A stretch of DNA of 64,000 nucleotides from Enterobacter sp. Cy-643. Lineage in GTDB: Bacteria > Pseudomonadota > Gammaproteobacteria > Enterobacterales > Enterobacteriaceae. The position numbers were made by a program, and so were the translations under genes. Under the pieces are notes generated by a model. It worked only from the letters and a program-made list of their open reading frames with translations. It made no database searches and was not told where the DNA came from. The stretch lies in NCBI RefSeq assembly GCF_011752815.1, contig NZ_VWWV01000002.1, positions 1-64,000 on the forward strand. Direction: 5' to 3'. Shown here one piece after another: positions 55,650-64,000 of this stretch; the first letter of the stretch is position 1, and every line of letters starts with the position of its first letter.

Positions 55650-56666
55650 ATGCCAAAGAAATCTATCTACGTTGCCTACACCGGCGGTACCATCGGGATG
55701 CAGCGTTCTGAACACGGCTACATTCCCGTTTCCGGCCACCTCCAGCGCCAGCTGGCGCTGATGCCTGAATTCCACCGCCCTGAAATGCCGGACTTCACGA
55801 TCCACGAATACGAGCCGCTGATGGACTCCTCGGACATGACGCCCGAAGACTGGCAGCACATTGCCGACGACATCAAAGCCCACTACGACGAGTATGACGG
55901 CTTCGTGATCCTGCACGGCACGGACACCATGGCGTTTACCGCCTCGGCGCTCTCGTTCATGCTGGAAAACCTCAGCAAGCCGGTGATCGTCACGGGTTCA
56001 CAGATCCCGCTGGCGGAGCTGCGTTCTGACGGGCAAATCAACCTGCTCAATTCGCTGTACGTGGCGGCCAACTACCCGATCAACGAAGTGACGCTGTTCT
56101 TCAACAATCGTCTCTATCGCGGGAACCGCACCACCAAGGCCCATGCCGACGGCTTTGATGCCTTTGCCTCCCCTAACCTTGCGCCGCTGCTGGAAGCCGG
56201 GATCCACATCCGTAAGCTGAACACGCCGCCGGCTCCGCACGGTGAAGGCGAACTGATTGTTCACCCGATCACGCCGCAGCCGATTGGCGTGGTCACCATC
56301 TATCCAGGCATTTCTGCCGACGTCGTGGGCAACTTCCTGCGCCAGCCGGTGAAGGCGCTGATCCTGCGTTCTTACGGCGTAGGAAATGCCCCGCAGCAGG
56401 GCGCGTTCATTAAAGAGTTGCAGGAAGCCAGCGCGCGCGGCATCGTGGTGGTTAACCTCACGCAGTGTATGTCCGGCAAAGTGAACATGGGCGGCTATGC
56501 GACCGGCAACGCGCTGGCGCAGGCAGGCGTAATCAGCGGCTTTGATATGACGGTGGAAGCGACGTTAACCAAGCTTCACTATCTGCTAAGCCAGGGCCTG
56601 GATGCCCAGGCGATCCGTGATGCCATGTCGCAAAACCTGCGTGGTGAACTCACCCCCGACGAATAA
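55650..56666 (+). CDS. ansA: L-asparaginase I, cytoplasmic
   Basis: 338 residues, no signal peptide, as expected of the cytoplasmic type I enzyme. Active-site Thr in YTGGTIGM and the second Thr-Asp in ILHGTDTMAFTAS, then TGSQIPLAELRSD. Hydrolyses asparagine to aspartate and ammonia. Directly followed by pncA (nine bases), so co-transcribed as in E. coli. Confidence 0.97.
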   Translation: MPKKSIYVAYTGGTIGMQRSEHGYIPVSGHLQRQLALMPEFHRPEMPDFTIHEYEPLMDSSDMTPEDWQHIADDIKAHYDEYDGFVILHGTDTMAFTASALSFMLENLSKPVIVTGSQIPLAELRSDGQINLLNSLYVAANYPINEVTLFFNNRLYRGNRTTKAHADGFDAFASPNLAPLLEAGIHIRKLNTPPAPHGEGELIVHPITPQPIGVVTIYPGISADVVGNFLRQPVKALILRSYGVGNAPQQGAFIKELQEASARGIVVVNLTQCMSGKVNMGGYATGNALAQAGVISGFDMTVEATLTKLHYLLSQGLDAQAIRDAMSQNLRGELTPDE

Positions 56667-56675
56667 GGAACGCCA

Positions 56676-57311
56676 ATGGCGCACCGTGCTTTGCTGTTGA
56701 TTGATTTGCAGAACGATTTTTGTGCCGGCGGCACGCTCGCCGTTACGGACGGTGACAGCACCGTTGAGGTCGCTAACCAGCTTATCGAGCTGTTCAACGC
56801 CCGAAGTGAAAGCGTGATCGCAACTCAAGACTGGCACCCGGCAAAGCATGGGAGTTTCGCCAGTACGCAAGGCACTGAACCGTTTTCTGAGGGCGTTCTC
56901 GACGGTCTGGCGCAAACCTGGTGGCCCGATCACTGCATTCAGAACAGCGAAGGGGCGAAACTTCACCCACTGCTGAAGGCTTCCGGTGTCGATAAGATAG
57001 TCTATAAAGGCCAAAATCCGGCTATCGACAGCTACAGCGCGTTTTTCGATAACGGCCACCGGCAGCAAACCGAGCTGGATGCCTGGCTGCGCGAGCACGA
57101 TATTCGCAGCCTGGTGGTGTTGGGGCTGGCAACGGATTTCTGCGTGAAATTTACCGTGCTGGACGCGCTGGAGCTGGGTTATGAAGTGACCGTTATCACC
57201 GATGGCTGTCGCGGCGTGAACCTGCGGCCTCAGAGTAGCCTGGAAGCATTCCAGGAGATGGCGGTTGAAGGCGCAACGTTGATGACTTTCGCCGATTTTA
57301 CCTGCCAATAA
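56676..57311 (+). CDS. pncA: Nicotinamidase PncA
   Basis: 211 residues, isochorismatase-like fold. Asp in LLIDLQNDFCAGG, metal site DWHPAKHGSFAS, Lys in VYKGQNPAIDSYSAFFDN and nucleophilic Cys in LATDFCVKFTVLDA form the triad region. Converts nicotinamide to nicotinate for NAD recycling; also activates pyrazinamide. Confidence 0.97.
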   Translation: MAHRALLLIDLQNDFCAGGTLAVTDGDSTVEVANQLIELFNARSESVIATQDWHPAKHGSFASTQGTEPFSEGVLDGLAQTWWPDHCIQNSEGAKLHPLLKASGVDKIVYKGQNPAIDSYSAFFDNGHRQQTELDAWLREHDIRSLVVLGLATDFCVKFTVLDALELGYEVTVITDGCRGVNLRPQSSLEAFQEMAVEGATLMTFADFTCQ

Positions 57312-57316
57312 TTGTA

Positions 57317-57333
57317 GGGGCGGCCCCCGCCCC
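57317..57333. repeat. REP-like GGGGCGG/CCGCCCC palindrome
   Basis: GGGGCGG-CCC-CCGCCCC directly after the pncA stop. It resembles common intergenic palindromes and may also act as terminator, though no T-run follows. Confidence 0.5.
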
Positions 57334-57515
57334 GCACTTTTGTATCGATTCCGCTCACACTCTACGCTTTTTTTGCTCGCCCTAGCCTGGGAGCGCTCTC
57401 ATAATCATATTCAGTGAATTTATTCAGCACGTTAGCTGATTTCGCTTTCCGCCGTTTTCGTCTGTTAAGCGTGGCCGGGGAGCTTTTATGTTGTGCCCGT
57501 CAAAGAGGAATCATT

Positions 57516-58790
57516 ATGTCATTCACACGTAAAATGTTACCGCTGGTGGCCGCGGTGACGCTCGCCTGCAGCGGCGTTGCACAGGCTGAATCTTTGCTTT
57601 CTGTGGGTTACTTCAACGGCGGCGGCGACGTCACTGCCGGTCCCGGGGGGGATATCAATAAGCTCGATGTTCGCCAGATTACCCACCTCAATTACTCCTT
57701 TGGCCTGATTTATAACGACGAGAAAGGCGAAACCAACGACGCGCTGAAAGACGCGTCAAAGCTGCATCAAATCTATCTTTCCCCGAAGGTTATCTCCGAT
57801 CTTGAAACTCTGCCGGCCCTGCGGAAACAGAATCCACAGCTGAAAATCCTGCTGTCCGTTGGCGGCTGGGGTGCTCGTGGTTTTTCTGCCGCGGCAGCAA
57901 CGCCTGAAAATCGCGCGGTGTTTATCCGCTCCGTGCAGGAAGTGATGGACAAATACGGCCTGGACGGGATCGACCTCGATTGGGAGTTCCCGGTAAACGG
58001 CGCGTGGGGTCTGGTGGATAAGCTGGAAGCTGACCGCGATAATTTCACCGCCCTGCTAAAAGAGCTGCGTAAAGCCGTGGGCGATAAAAAGCTGGTTACC
58101 ATTGCCGTCGGGGCCAATGCCGAAAGCCCGAAAAGCTGGGTTGATGTAAAAGCCATTGCGCCGGTGCTGAACTACATCAACCTGATGACCTACGACATGG
58201 CGTACGGCACGCAGTACTTCAACTCGAATCTCTATGATTCGAAAAAATGGCCGACCGTGGCCGAAGCTGACAAGTACAGCGCTGATTTCGTGGTAAATAA
58301 CTATCTCGCAGCCGGGCTGAAACCAGCGCAGATGAACCTGGGCATTGGCTTCTATGGCCGGGTACCTAAGCGCGCCGTAGAGCCTGGCATTGACTGGTCA
58401 AAACCTGATGCGCAGAAGAATCCGGTAACACAGCCCTACTTCGGCGAGCGCGAGCTGGCGCTGTTTAAAACCGCGCTGGGCGTGGATCTGACGAAAGACA
58501 CTTACGTCAAATACAACGACCTGGTGAAGAAAATGCTGAACGATCCGCAGAAGCGATTTACCGAAGAGTGGGATGACGACGCGAAGGTACCTTACCTGAC
58601 GCTGAAGTCTGCTGAAGGTAAACCGCTGTTCGCCATTTCCTACGAGAATCCGCGTTCGGTGAAAATCAAAGCCGAGTACATCAAAGAGAAGGGACTGGGC
58701 GGCGCGATGTTCTGGGAATACGGCGCAGATGACAACAACCAGCTGGCGAAGCAGCTCGCCGAGTCGCTGGGCATCGATCACGCTAAATAG
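57516..58790 (+). CDS. Secreted GH18 chitinase
   Basis: 424 residues from ATG at 57516 (GAGGA upstream); a longer frame starting at 57414 is not supported. Signal peptide of about 27 residues (VTLACSGVAQA). Single GH18 barrel: the second-strand motif ILLSVGGWGA and the catalytic DxxDxDxE in DGIDLDWEFP with the Glu acid; substrate residues in NLMTYDMAYGTQY and MFWEYGADDN. No chitin-binding module, so probably acts on soluble chitooligosaccharides or on glycan. Absent from the K-12 position between pncA and yeaC; acquired or lost elsewhere. Confidence 0.92.
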   Translation: MSFTRKMLPLVAAVTLACSGVAQAESLLSVGYFNGGGDVTAGPGGDINKLDVRQITHLNYSFGLIYNDEKGETNDALKDASKLHQIYLSPKVISDLETLPALRKQNPQLKILLSVGGWGARGFSAAAATPENRAVFIRSVQEVMDKYGLDGIDLDWEFPVNGAWGLVDKLEADRDNFTALLKELRKAVGDKKLVTIAVGANAESPKSWVDVKAIAPVLNYINLMTYDMAYGTQYFNSNLYDSKKWPTVAEADKYSADFVVNNYLAAGLKPAQMNLGIGFYGRVPKRAVEPGIDWSKPDAQKNPVTQPYFGERELALFKTALGVDLTKDTYVKYNDLVKKMLNDPQKRFTEEWDDDAKVPYLTLKSAEGKPLFAISYENPRSVKIKAEYIKEKGLGGAMFWEYGADDNNQLAKQLAESLGIDHAK

Positions 58791-58810
58791 CGGTTAACGC
58801 AGAAAAACGA

Positions 58811-58837
58811 AGGGAGGCTATTTCGCCTCCCTTTTTT
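58811..58837. terminator. Terminator between convergent chitinase and yeaC
   Basis: Arms GGGAGGC/GCCTCCC with a six-T tail on the plus strand; its end touches the yeaC stop. Confidence 0.88.
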
Positions 58838-59117
58838 ATTGCAGCTTCATCGTCACAAACGGCGCCGGCTCGATGCCGAACTCCGCTTTCAGCTGCTGCT
58901 TGCTCTTCATCACCATCTGGCCATTGGTGTCGATAGTCATGTGCTGCGCCTCCGTGTTGTGGCGCGCCTGCCACAGCATCACCAACTGGAGGCTGTTGTC
59001 TTTTTGCTCCTGGGTCAGCGCCACGCCATCAGGCCACTTTCCCAGTTCGACCGCGGTCGCCAGGCGCTGATAAATTTCCGGCGTCATCACGCTTAACATC
59101 TCATCCAGATTGCTCAT
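58836..59117 (-). CDS. yeaC: DUF1315 family protein YeaC
   Basis: 93 residues (90 in E. coli), helical, no signal. Segments MLSVMTPEIYQRLATAVELG and KWPDGVALTQEQKDNSLQLV typify DUF1315. Function unknown. It is 39 bases downstream of msrB and likely co-transcribed. Confidence 0.92.
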   Translation of the reverse strand: MSNLDEMLSVMTPEIYQRLATAVELGKWPDGVALTQEQKDNSLQLVMLWQARHNTEAQHMTIDTNGQMVMKSKQQLKAEFGIEPAPFVTMKLQ

Positions 59118-59156
59118 TGGGCACCCCGTCGCAGAATAATTAGCTGAATCGATTCT

Positions 59157-59570
59157 TCAACCCTCAACCTGCTCACCATTTTGCCCGTCGGTGAAGCTCA
59201 GCGAGGCCGAGTTAACGCAATACCGCTCCCCGGTCGGCTGCGGGCCATCCGGGAACACATGGCCCAGGTGCGCGTCGCAGCTGCCGCAGCGGATCTCAAC
59301 GCGTTCCATGCCGTGGGAATTATCGGTCAGATAGCGGATGGCATCGGGGCTGACAGGCTCGTAGAAGCTTGGCCAGCCGCAGCCTGAGTCGTATTTTGTT
59401 TCCGAAAGAAACAGCGGGGCCTCACACACCAGGCAGTGATAAATCCCGTCACGCTTATTATGCAGTAAACGCCCTGAATACGGCGGTTCAGTGCCGTGCT
59501 TCTGGGTCACGTAGTATTGCATTTCGCTGAGGTTTTTCTTATTTGAATCAGGGGGTAATTGATTAGACAT
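59157..59570 (-). CDS. msrB: Methionine-(R)-sulfoxide reductase MsrB
   Basis: 137 residues, the E. coli length. Zinc-binding pairs are CLVC and [10 protein letters not shown], and the catalytic Cys is in [11 protein letters not shown], with [10 protein letters not shown] for substrate. Repairs the R-epimer of oxidised methionine in proteins. It is divergent from gapA across 344 bases. Confidence 0.97.
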   Translation of the reverse strand: MSNQLPPDSNKKNLSEMQYYVTQKHGTEPPYSGRLLHNKRDGIYHCLVCEAPLFLSETKYDSGCGWPSFYEPVSPDAIRYLTDNSHGMERVEIRCGSCDAHLGHVFPDGPQPTGERYCVNSASLSFTDGQNGEQVEG

Positions 59571-59690
59571 AGGTGTACGTCTCGGTCAGTTCAATTGGGA
59601 CAGCTCACGGCGCCATTCTAACAAAAAATTAACAACGCCGTGCTGCTTTTTGTTCTAAACTTAGCCCTGAAATTCTGGCACGGCACAAAG

Positions 59691-59706
59691 CGTGACGTGA
59701 ATCACA
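59691..59706 (+). promoter_or_regulatory. CRP-like site upstream of gapA
   Basis: CGTGA-CGTGAA-TCACA matches TGTGA-N6-TCACA with one mismatch, about 209 bases before the gapA ATG. It fits the known CRP control of gapA promoters in E. coli. Confidence 0.65.
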
Positions 59707-59724
59707 TTATTGTTGGGACTGGCG

Positions 59725-59752
59725 TTTAAAATCCCCCGCATCGTCCCCATTT
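59725..59752 (+). promoter_or_regulatory. Putative sigma-32 type promoter of gapA
   Basis: TTTAAA and CCCCATTT are separated by 14 bases, resembling the heat-shock consensus CTTGAAA/CCCCATNT. E. coli gapA has a heat-shock promoter in this region. Weak -35, so treat as likely rather than certain. Confidence 0.5.
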
Positions 59753-59827
59753 GGATTCAAGCCCAAAAGGAAGCGTGAGGCGTTCAGTCGTACAAACCCT
59801 GGTCACAGGATTGATTTGTCGCAATGA

Positions 59828-60910
<1,083 letters not shown>

Positions 60911-60935
60911 GTTGAGATGAGAACCTGATCCTAAA

Positions 60936-60961
60936 GGGCGACTTCGGTCGCTCTTTTTTTT
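60936..60961 (+). terminator. Terminator of gapA
   Basis: Arms GGGCGAC/GTCGCTC (one G-T pair) around a TTCG tetraloop with an eight-T tail. Confidence 0.9.
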
Positions 60962-60993
60962 GCCTCAAATCACCAGGACTAAGGAAAAAAGAA

Positions 60994-61884
60994 ATGATTA
61001 ATAAAATTTTTGCACTTCCGGTCGTCGAACAAATTACCCCTGCCCTTACCCGCCGCGTCAACGATGAGCTGGACATCATCGTCGTTGATCACCCGCAGGT
61101 GCGGGCATCTTTCGCGCTTCAGGGCGCACATCTGCTCTCCTGGCAGCCCGCAGGCGAAGATGAAGTGCTCTGGCTGAGCGACATCACCCCGTTCCATAGA
61201 GGCAAAGCGCTGCGCGGCGGCGTGCCGATTTGCTGGCCATGGTTTGGCCCGGCGGAACAGTCAGGCCTGCCGGCGCACGGTTTTGCCCGCAACCAGCCGT
61301 GGACGCTGAGCGCGCACAATGAAGACGCCAACGGCGTGGTGCTAACCTTTGAGCTGCATAACAATGCCGAGACGCTGAAACTGTGGCCGCATGAATTCAC
61401 GCTGTATGCCCGCTTCAAGCTAGGCAAAACCTGTGAAATCGAGCTGGAAGCGCACGGTGAGTTCGAAACCACCTCTGCCCTGCACACCTACTTCAACGTC
61501 GGCGACATCGCGGATGTAAAAGTCAGCGGTCTGGGTAAGCCGTATATCGACAAAGTGCTGAACGAAGCAGCGGGTCAACTGGCGGACGGCGTACAAACCT
61601 TCCCTGACCGCACCGATCGTCTCTATCTGGAGCCGGAAGAGTGCAGCGTTATTCATGATGCCAGCCAGCTGAAGCGCACCCTGAACGTGGTTCATCATCA
61701 TCATTTCAACGTGGTGGGCTGGAACCCTGGCCCGGCGCTGTCCGTTTCGATGGGCGATATGCCGGACGACGGCTACAAGACCTTCGTCTGCGTGGAAACC
61801 GCCTGTGCGTCGAAAAAACAGAAAGCCAGCGCGGAGAAACCTACCCGTCTGAGCCAGACCATCAGCGTGGCGAAGAAAGGCTAA
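60994..61884 (+). CDS. yeaD: D-hexose-6-phosphate mutarotase YeaD
   Basis: 296 residues (294 in E. coli). Aldose 1-epimerase/galactose-mutarotase-like fold: GGVPICWPWFGP, catalytic His region PAHGFARNQPW and ALHTYFNVGDI. Converts alpha and beta anomers of glucose 6-phosphate. It follows gapA after its terminator, 83 bases later. Confidence 0.94.
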   Translation: MINKIFALPVVEQITPALTRRVNDELDIIVVDHPQVRASFALQGAHLLSWQPAGEDEVLWLSDITPFHRGKALRGGVPICWPWFGPAEQSGLPAHGFARNQPWTLSAHNEDANGVVLTFELHNNAETLKLWPHEFTLYARFKLGKTCEIELEAHGEFETTSALHTYFNVGDIADVKVSGLGKPYIDKVLNEAAGQLADGVQTFPDRTDRLYLEPEECSVIHDASQLKRTLNVVHHHHFNVVGWNPGPALSVSMGDMPDDGYKTFVCVETACASKKQKASAEKPTRLSQTISVAKKG

Positions 61885-61938
61885 GCGATTTTCACCCGCT
61901 TAGGGCAAAGGCCGCCAACCTCTGCCCCATTAAAAAGC

Positions 61939-61964
61939 AAACGGGGCGCAAGCGCCCCGTTTTA
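61939..61964. terminator. Terminator between convergent yeaD and mipA
   Basis: Arms ACGGGGCGC/GCGCCCCGT with AA loop, T-rich on the plus strand. It likely serves both genes; the mipA stop is 19 bases to the right. Confidence 0.88.
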
Positions 61965-61982
61965 GTGCACTGATTGCACCCA

Positions 61983-62729
61983 TTAGAAGCTGTAGTTCAC
62001 GCCCGTCAGCAGCACACCGGTCCAGTTGCTGTCGACCATTGGGCTGTCGGTCACTTCTTTGGACAAACGCATATAGCGGCCCATACCGAACACGTTCCAG
62101 TCCGCGTTCAGCTTGTAGTTAACGGACAGCTCAACGTACGGTGACCAGCTGTTACCCGCGTCGTACTCGTTCAGGCCGCTGCGGTTAGACTCCTTGCCGC
62201 TCACGCCATAGTAGTAGTCGTTTTGATTCTTGCTGTCCCACACGACACCAATCCCCGGCGTGACCGTCAGGCTATCCGCGTTGTAGCGGTACAGCCAGGC
62301 GGTATCCCAGGTGATGCCGTTGCTGTTGTTCAGGATATCCCCGGCCAGCACGGTACGCAGGAAGCCATAGTCGGTGTTATGCACCCAGGACAGGCCCGCC
62401 ATCACGGTAGAATGGCGGTAGTCCAGCGCGCGCATGCTGTCGTAGTTGCTGTCTTTCGGCCTGAAATGCAGCGGCGAATAATAGGCGGTGACGGACAGCT
62501 TATCGGCCTGGTCATTCCACAAGTAGTAACCCGCGTTAAACCCGCGGAAGTAGAAATTGTCACCTTCATAGCCCAGCAGAGGCGCCGGATAGACGCGGTT
62601 CTGGTCACCTTTGTAAGGGTTTGGCGAAACCAGCGCCCCCGCACCGACAGACCATGGGCCCTCTGCGTGCGCAGCGGTAACGGAAGAGGCTAACAGTACG
62701 CCTAATGCGAGAATTTTGAATTTGGTCAC
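61983..62729 (-). CDS. mipA: MltA-interacting outer membrane protein MipA (OmpV family)
   Basis: 248 residues. Signal peptide MTKFKILALGVLLASSVTAA ending at AHA. The mature part is a beta barrel (WSVGAGALVSPNPYKG, FYFRGFNAGYYLW) with a C-terminal Phe (GVNYSF), typical of outer-membrane insertion. MipA scaffolds MltA with penicillin-binding protein 1B. E. coli yeaE, expected between yeaD and mipA, is missing. Confidence 0.95.
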   Translation of the reverse strand: MTKFKILALGVLLASSVTAAHAEGPWSVGAGALVSPNPYKGDQNRVYPAPLLGYEGDNFYFRGFNAGYYLWNDQADKLSVTAYYSPLHFRPKDSNYDSMRALDYRHSTVMAGLSWVHNTDYGFLRTVLAGDILNNSNGITWDTAWLYRYNADSLTVTPGIGVVWDSKNQNDYYYGVSGKESNRSGLNEYDAGNSWSPYVELSVNYKLNADWNVFGMGRYMRLSKEVTDSPMVDSNWTGVLLTGVNYSF

Positions 62730-62830
62730 AATCCTTTCAGTCCTTTAATCAAATAATCAGCGCAGGAAGTGTAACCGCCCTTGGCTCCCATCCCAAATAA
62801 TTTACTTAGTCACAACCTTCAACCAACTTT

Positions 62831-63046
62831 TTAGCTTCCCGCAATCAGATGACGGCGGCTTTTCAGCTTTATGTCAGCCAGATGAAAGCAAACACTGTCG
62901 CTTATCTCAAATACGAAATTTTTAGGATGAGTTATTGATATGTCATTGAAATCTACAGTACCAACCACCGCCCTATCCATGAACGATGTAGAGCAGCTAC
63001 TGAGAGATACTGCGAGCATTGCTGCAAGTAGAACTTTCTTTAATAT
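62831..63046 (-). CDS. Small putative lipoprotein with an apparent ATA start
   Basis: Read from ATA at 63044-63046 the frame gives 71 residues: a lipoprotein-like signal (LKKVLLAAMLAVSLSSC, lipobox LSSC at Cys18) and a short mature part, FVFEISDSVCFHLADIKLKS. AAAGGA sits six bases before the ATA, exactly where a ribosome site is expected. No ATG, GTG or TTG exists in frame upstream; the first ATG (63019) would cut the signal peptide to nine residues. Either a start-codon mutation (ATG to ATA) or a truly non-canonical start. Family not recognised. Confidence 0.5.
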   Translation of the reverse strand: MLKKVLLAAMLAVSLSSCSTSFMDRAVVGTVDFNDISITHPKNFVFEISDSVCFHLADIKLKSRRHLIAGS

Positions 63047-63261
63047 TTTTAGTCCTTTTTATTCTTAATCCCTTGATTATCCATCAATAAAAATCATCAA
63101 ACCAATTAGTTATTTTTATCGTAATGATGGTTTAATCTGATTCGTTGAGAGTGGTTGGATGAGAAATTGAAATGGGCAGTATTGTCTATTAAGCTAATGG
63201 CGGTTAGGTGGCATTTTCCCCACCACGCATACAGCGACGGACAGACCAAAAAAGGGATAAT

Positions 63262-63954
63262 ATGAGCTATAACACTCTAATTCTTAATAAGATCGAAGCA
63301 GAAAAATACTTAGCAAGTATTCTTGAGAAAAGCCTTATTGGTGTTAAGAAAGAAGCATTTAAACAAGCACAACTCATTAATAGTGGTTTTACTCGAATGA
63401 CATGGTACTCATCATGTTTTTTTGATAACTATCTAGACGTTTGCTCAAGGCTCAAGAAAGAAGATGTTAGATTTGGAAAGGCAATTTTCACACTAATAAA
63501 GCACAATGATATTATTAGAGAGATGCTTGAAATATATATTAACTATATGTTTGAAAATCTCTCAGATCAACGGATTCGTAATATCACTCGAATCCTGGCT
63601 ATGTCTGGTACGTTCGTTACATCTTCAGCATTAACACGGCTGTCAATCGCTTACTCTGTGTCTGCCCTGGCTGCTACAAGCATCGGGATAAAGGTATCAG
63701 TTGAGGGAGCTTTAACGTCATGGACTACCAGGGGAGTTGCTATTATGGGAGCTTATGGCTATGTGCAACTTGCGTCTCAGGCCGCCGAAAGGCTGCGGTA
63801 TAAGCATTCACGCTATTACAATGATCTTTATAGTCGTGATATTGAAATGTTATACTTCATTATTGAACAGGTTATTAATAGGATTGATATTTTCAGCCAG
63901 TACCAGAAGACCGATCAGGATATAGCTTCTGATATTATTAGGATTACACGATGA
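63262..63954 (+). CDS. AT-rich orphan gene, protein with a hydrophobic helical hairpin
   Basis: 230 residues from ATG at 63262 (AAAGGG upstream). No signal peptide. Residues 1-105 and 180-230 are charged and helical; residues about 110-145 and 156-175 form two hydrophobic segments rich in Ala, Ser and Gly (TSSALTRLSIAYSVSALAAT, GVAIMGAYGYVQLASQ), a hairpin that could insert into a membrane. No family recognised. Base composition is clearly more AT-rich than the backbone, pointing to transfer. It overlaps the next gene by four bases, so the two form an operon, as toxin-immunity pairs often do; that reading is speculation. Confidence 0.7.
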   Translation: MSYNTLILNKIEAEKYLASILEKSLIGVKKEAFKQAQLINSGFTRMTWYSSCFFDNYLDVCSRLKKEDVRFGKAIFTLIKHNDIIREMLEIYINYMFENLSDQRIRNITRILAMSGTFVTSSALTRLSIAYSVSALAATSIGIKVSVEGALTSWTTRGVAIMGAYGYVQLASQAAERLRYKHSRYYNDLYSRDIEMLYFIIEQVINRIDIFSQYQKTDQDIASDIIRITR

Positions 63955-64000
63955 AAAAATTTTTTAACGTATTTTGGAATGATTTACATAGGTTAATTTT
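63951..64000 (+). CDS. Start of a second AT-rich gene, cut by the window end
   Basis: ATG at 63951 overlaps the TGA of the preceding gene (ATGA). Only about 16 codons are visible (MKKFFNVFWNDLHRLI). Coupled translation with the 230-residue protein is likely. Nothing can be said of function. Confidence 0.55.
   Translation, partial: MKKFFNVFWNDLHRLI

Overview
The window reads as a stretch of chromosome from a member of the Enterobacteriaceae that is close to, but not, Escherichia coli. Nearly every gene has a recognisable E. coli K-12 counterpart and the order follows the K-12 segment from ydiU/ydiV through nlpC-btuDEC-ihfA-pheTSM-rplT-rpmI-infC-thrS, pfkB, yniABC, ydjM, tcyP, cedA, osmE, nadE, cho, ves, spy, astEBDAC, xthA, ydjX/ydjZ, ynjBCDEF, nudG, topB, selD, ydjA, sppA, ansA, pncA, yeaC, msrB, gapA, yeaD and mipA. 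No rRNA, tRNA, CRISPR array, insertion sequence or prophage was seen. The family assignment is inferred from protein similarity and gene order recalled from memory; the species is not determined.

Region by region: 1-2890 is the 3' part of a haem uptake operon (hmuS-T-U-V), which meets selO tail to tail. 2891-9245 carries selO, the FlhDC antagonist ydiV, a LacI-family regulator without an adjacent target, the peptidase nlpC and the vitamin B12 uptake genes btuD-btuE-btuC. 9347-10345 is an inserted MarR/GNAT fusion with a palindromic operator over its promoter. 10439-17717 is the translation block ihfA-pheT-pheS-pheM-rplT-rpmI-infC-thrS on the minus strand, with the pheM attenuator, the ATT start of infC and the tRNA-like thrS operator all visible. 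17976-29072 holds small-metabolism and stress genes, including two SOS boxes (ydjM, cho). 29103-38782 holds a lone hutH inserted between cho and ves, then spy and the arginine-degrading astCADBE operon with a sigma-54 promoter. 39227-51892 holds xthA, two paralogous membrane proteins (ydjX, ydjZ) flanking an inverted ohr, the ynjBCD ABC transporter with the rhodanese ynjE, ynjA/ynjF, nudG, ynjH, topB and selD. 52123-62729 holds an inserted class A acid phosphatase, ydjA, sppA, ansA-pncA, an inserted GH18 chitinase, yeaC, msrB, gapA, yeaD and mipA.

The backbone is conserved and most novelty lies in single-gene replacements at backbone junctions: LacI regulator, MarR/GNAT, yddG, hutH, ohr, acid phosphatase and chitinase. 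Several neighbours known from K-12 (katE and the chb operon between cedA and osmE, ydjY, yeaE) are absent. The right end (about 62831-64000) leaves the backbone: a small lipoprotein gene whose apparent start codon is ATA, then an AT-rich pair of overlapping genes of unknown function, the second cut by the window edge. This right end is the best place to look for something undescribed.

Functional themes are haem and cobalamin uptake, translation factors, DNA repair under LexA (cho, ydjM), amino acid use (ast, hut, asparagine, cystine), envelope quality control (spy, sppA, osmE, nlpC) and redox defence (btuE, ohr, msrB, ydjA, selD).
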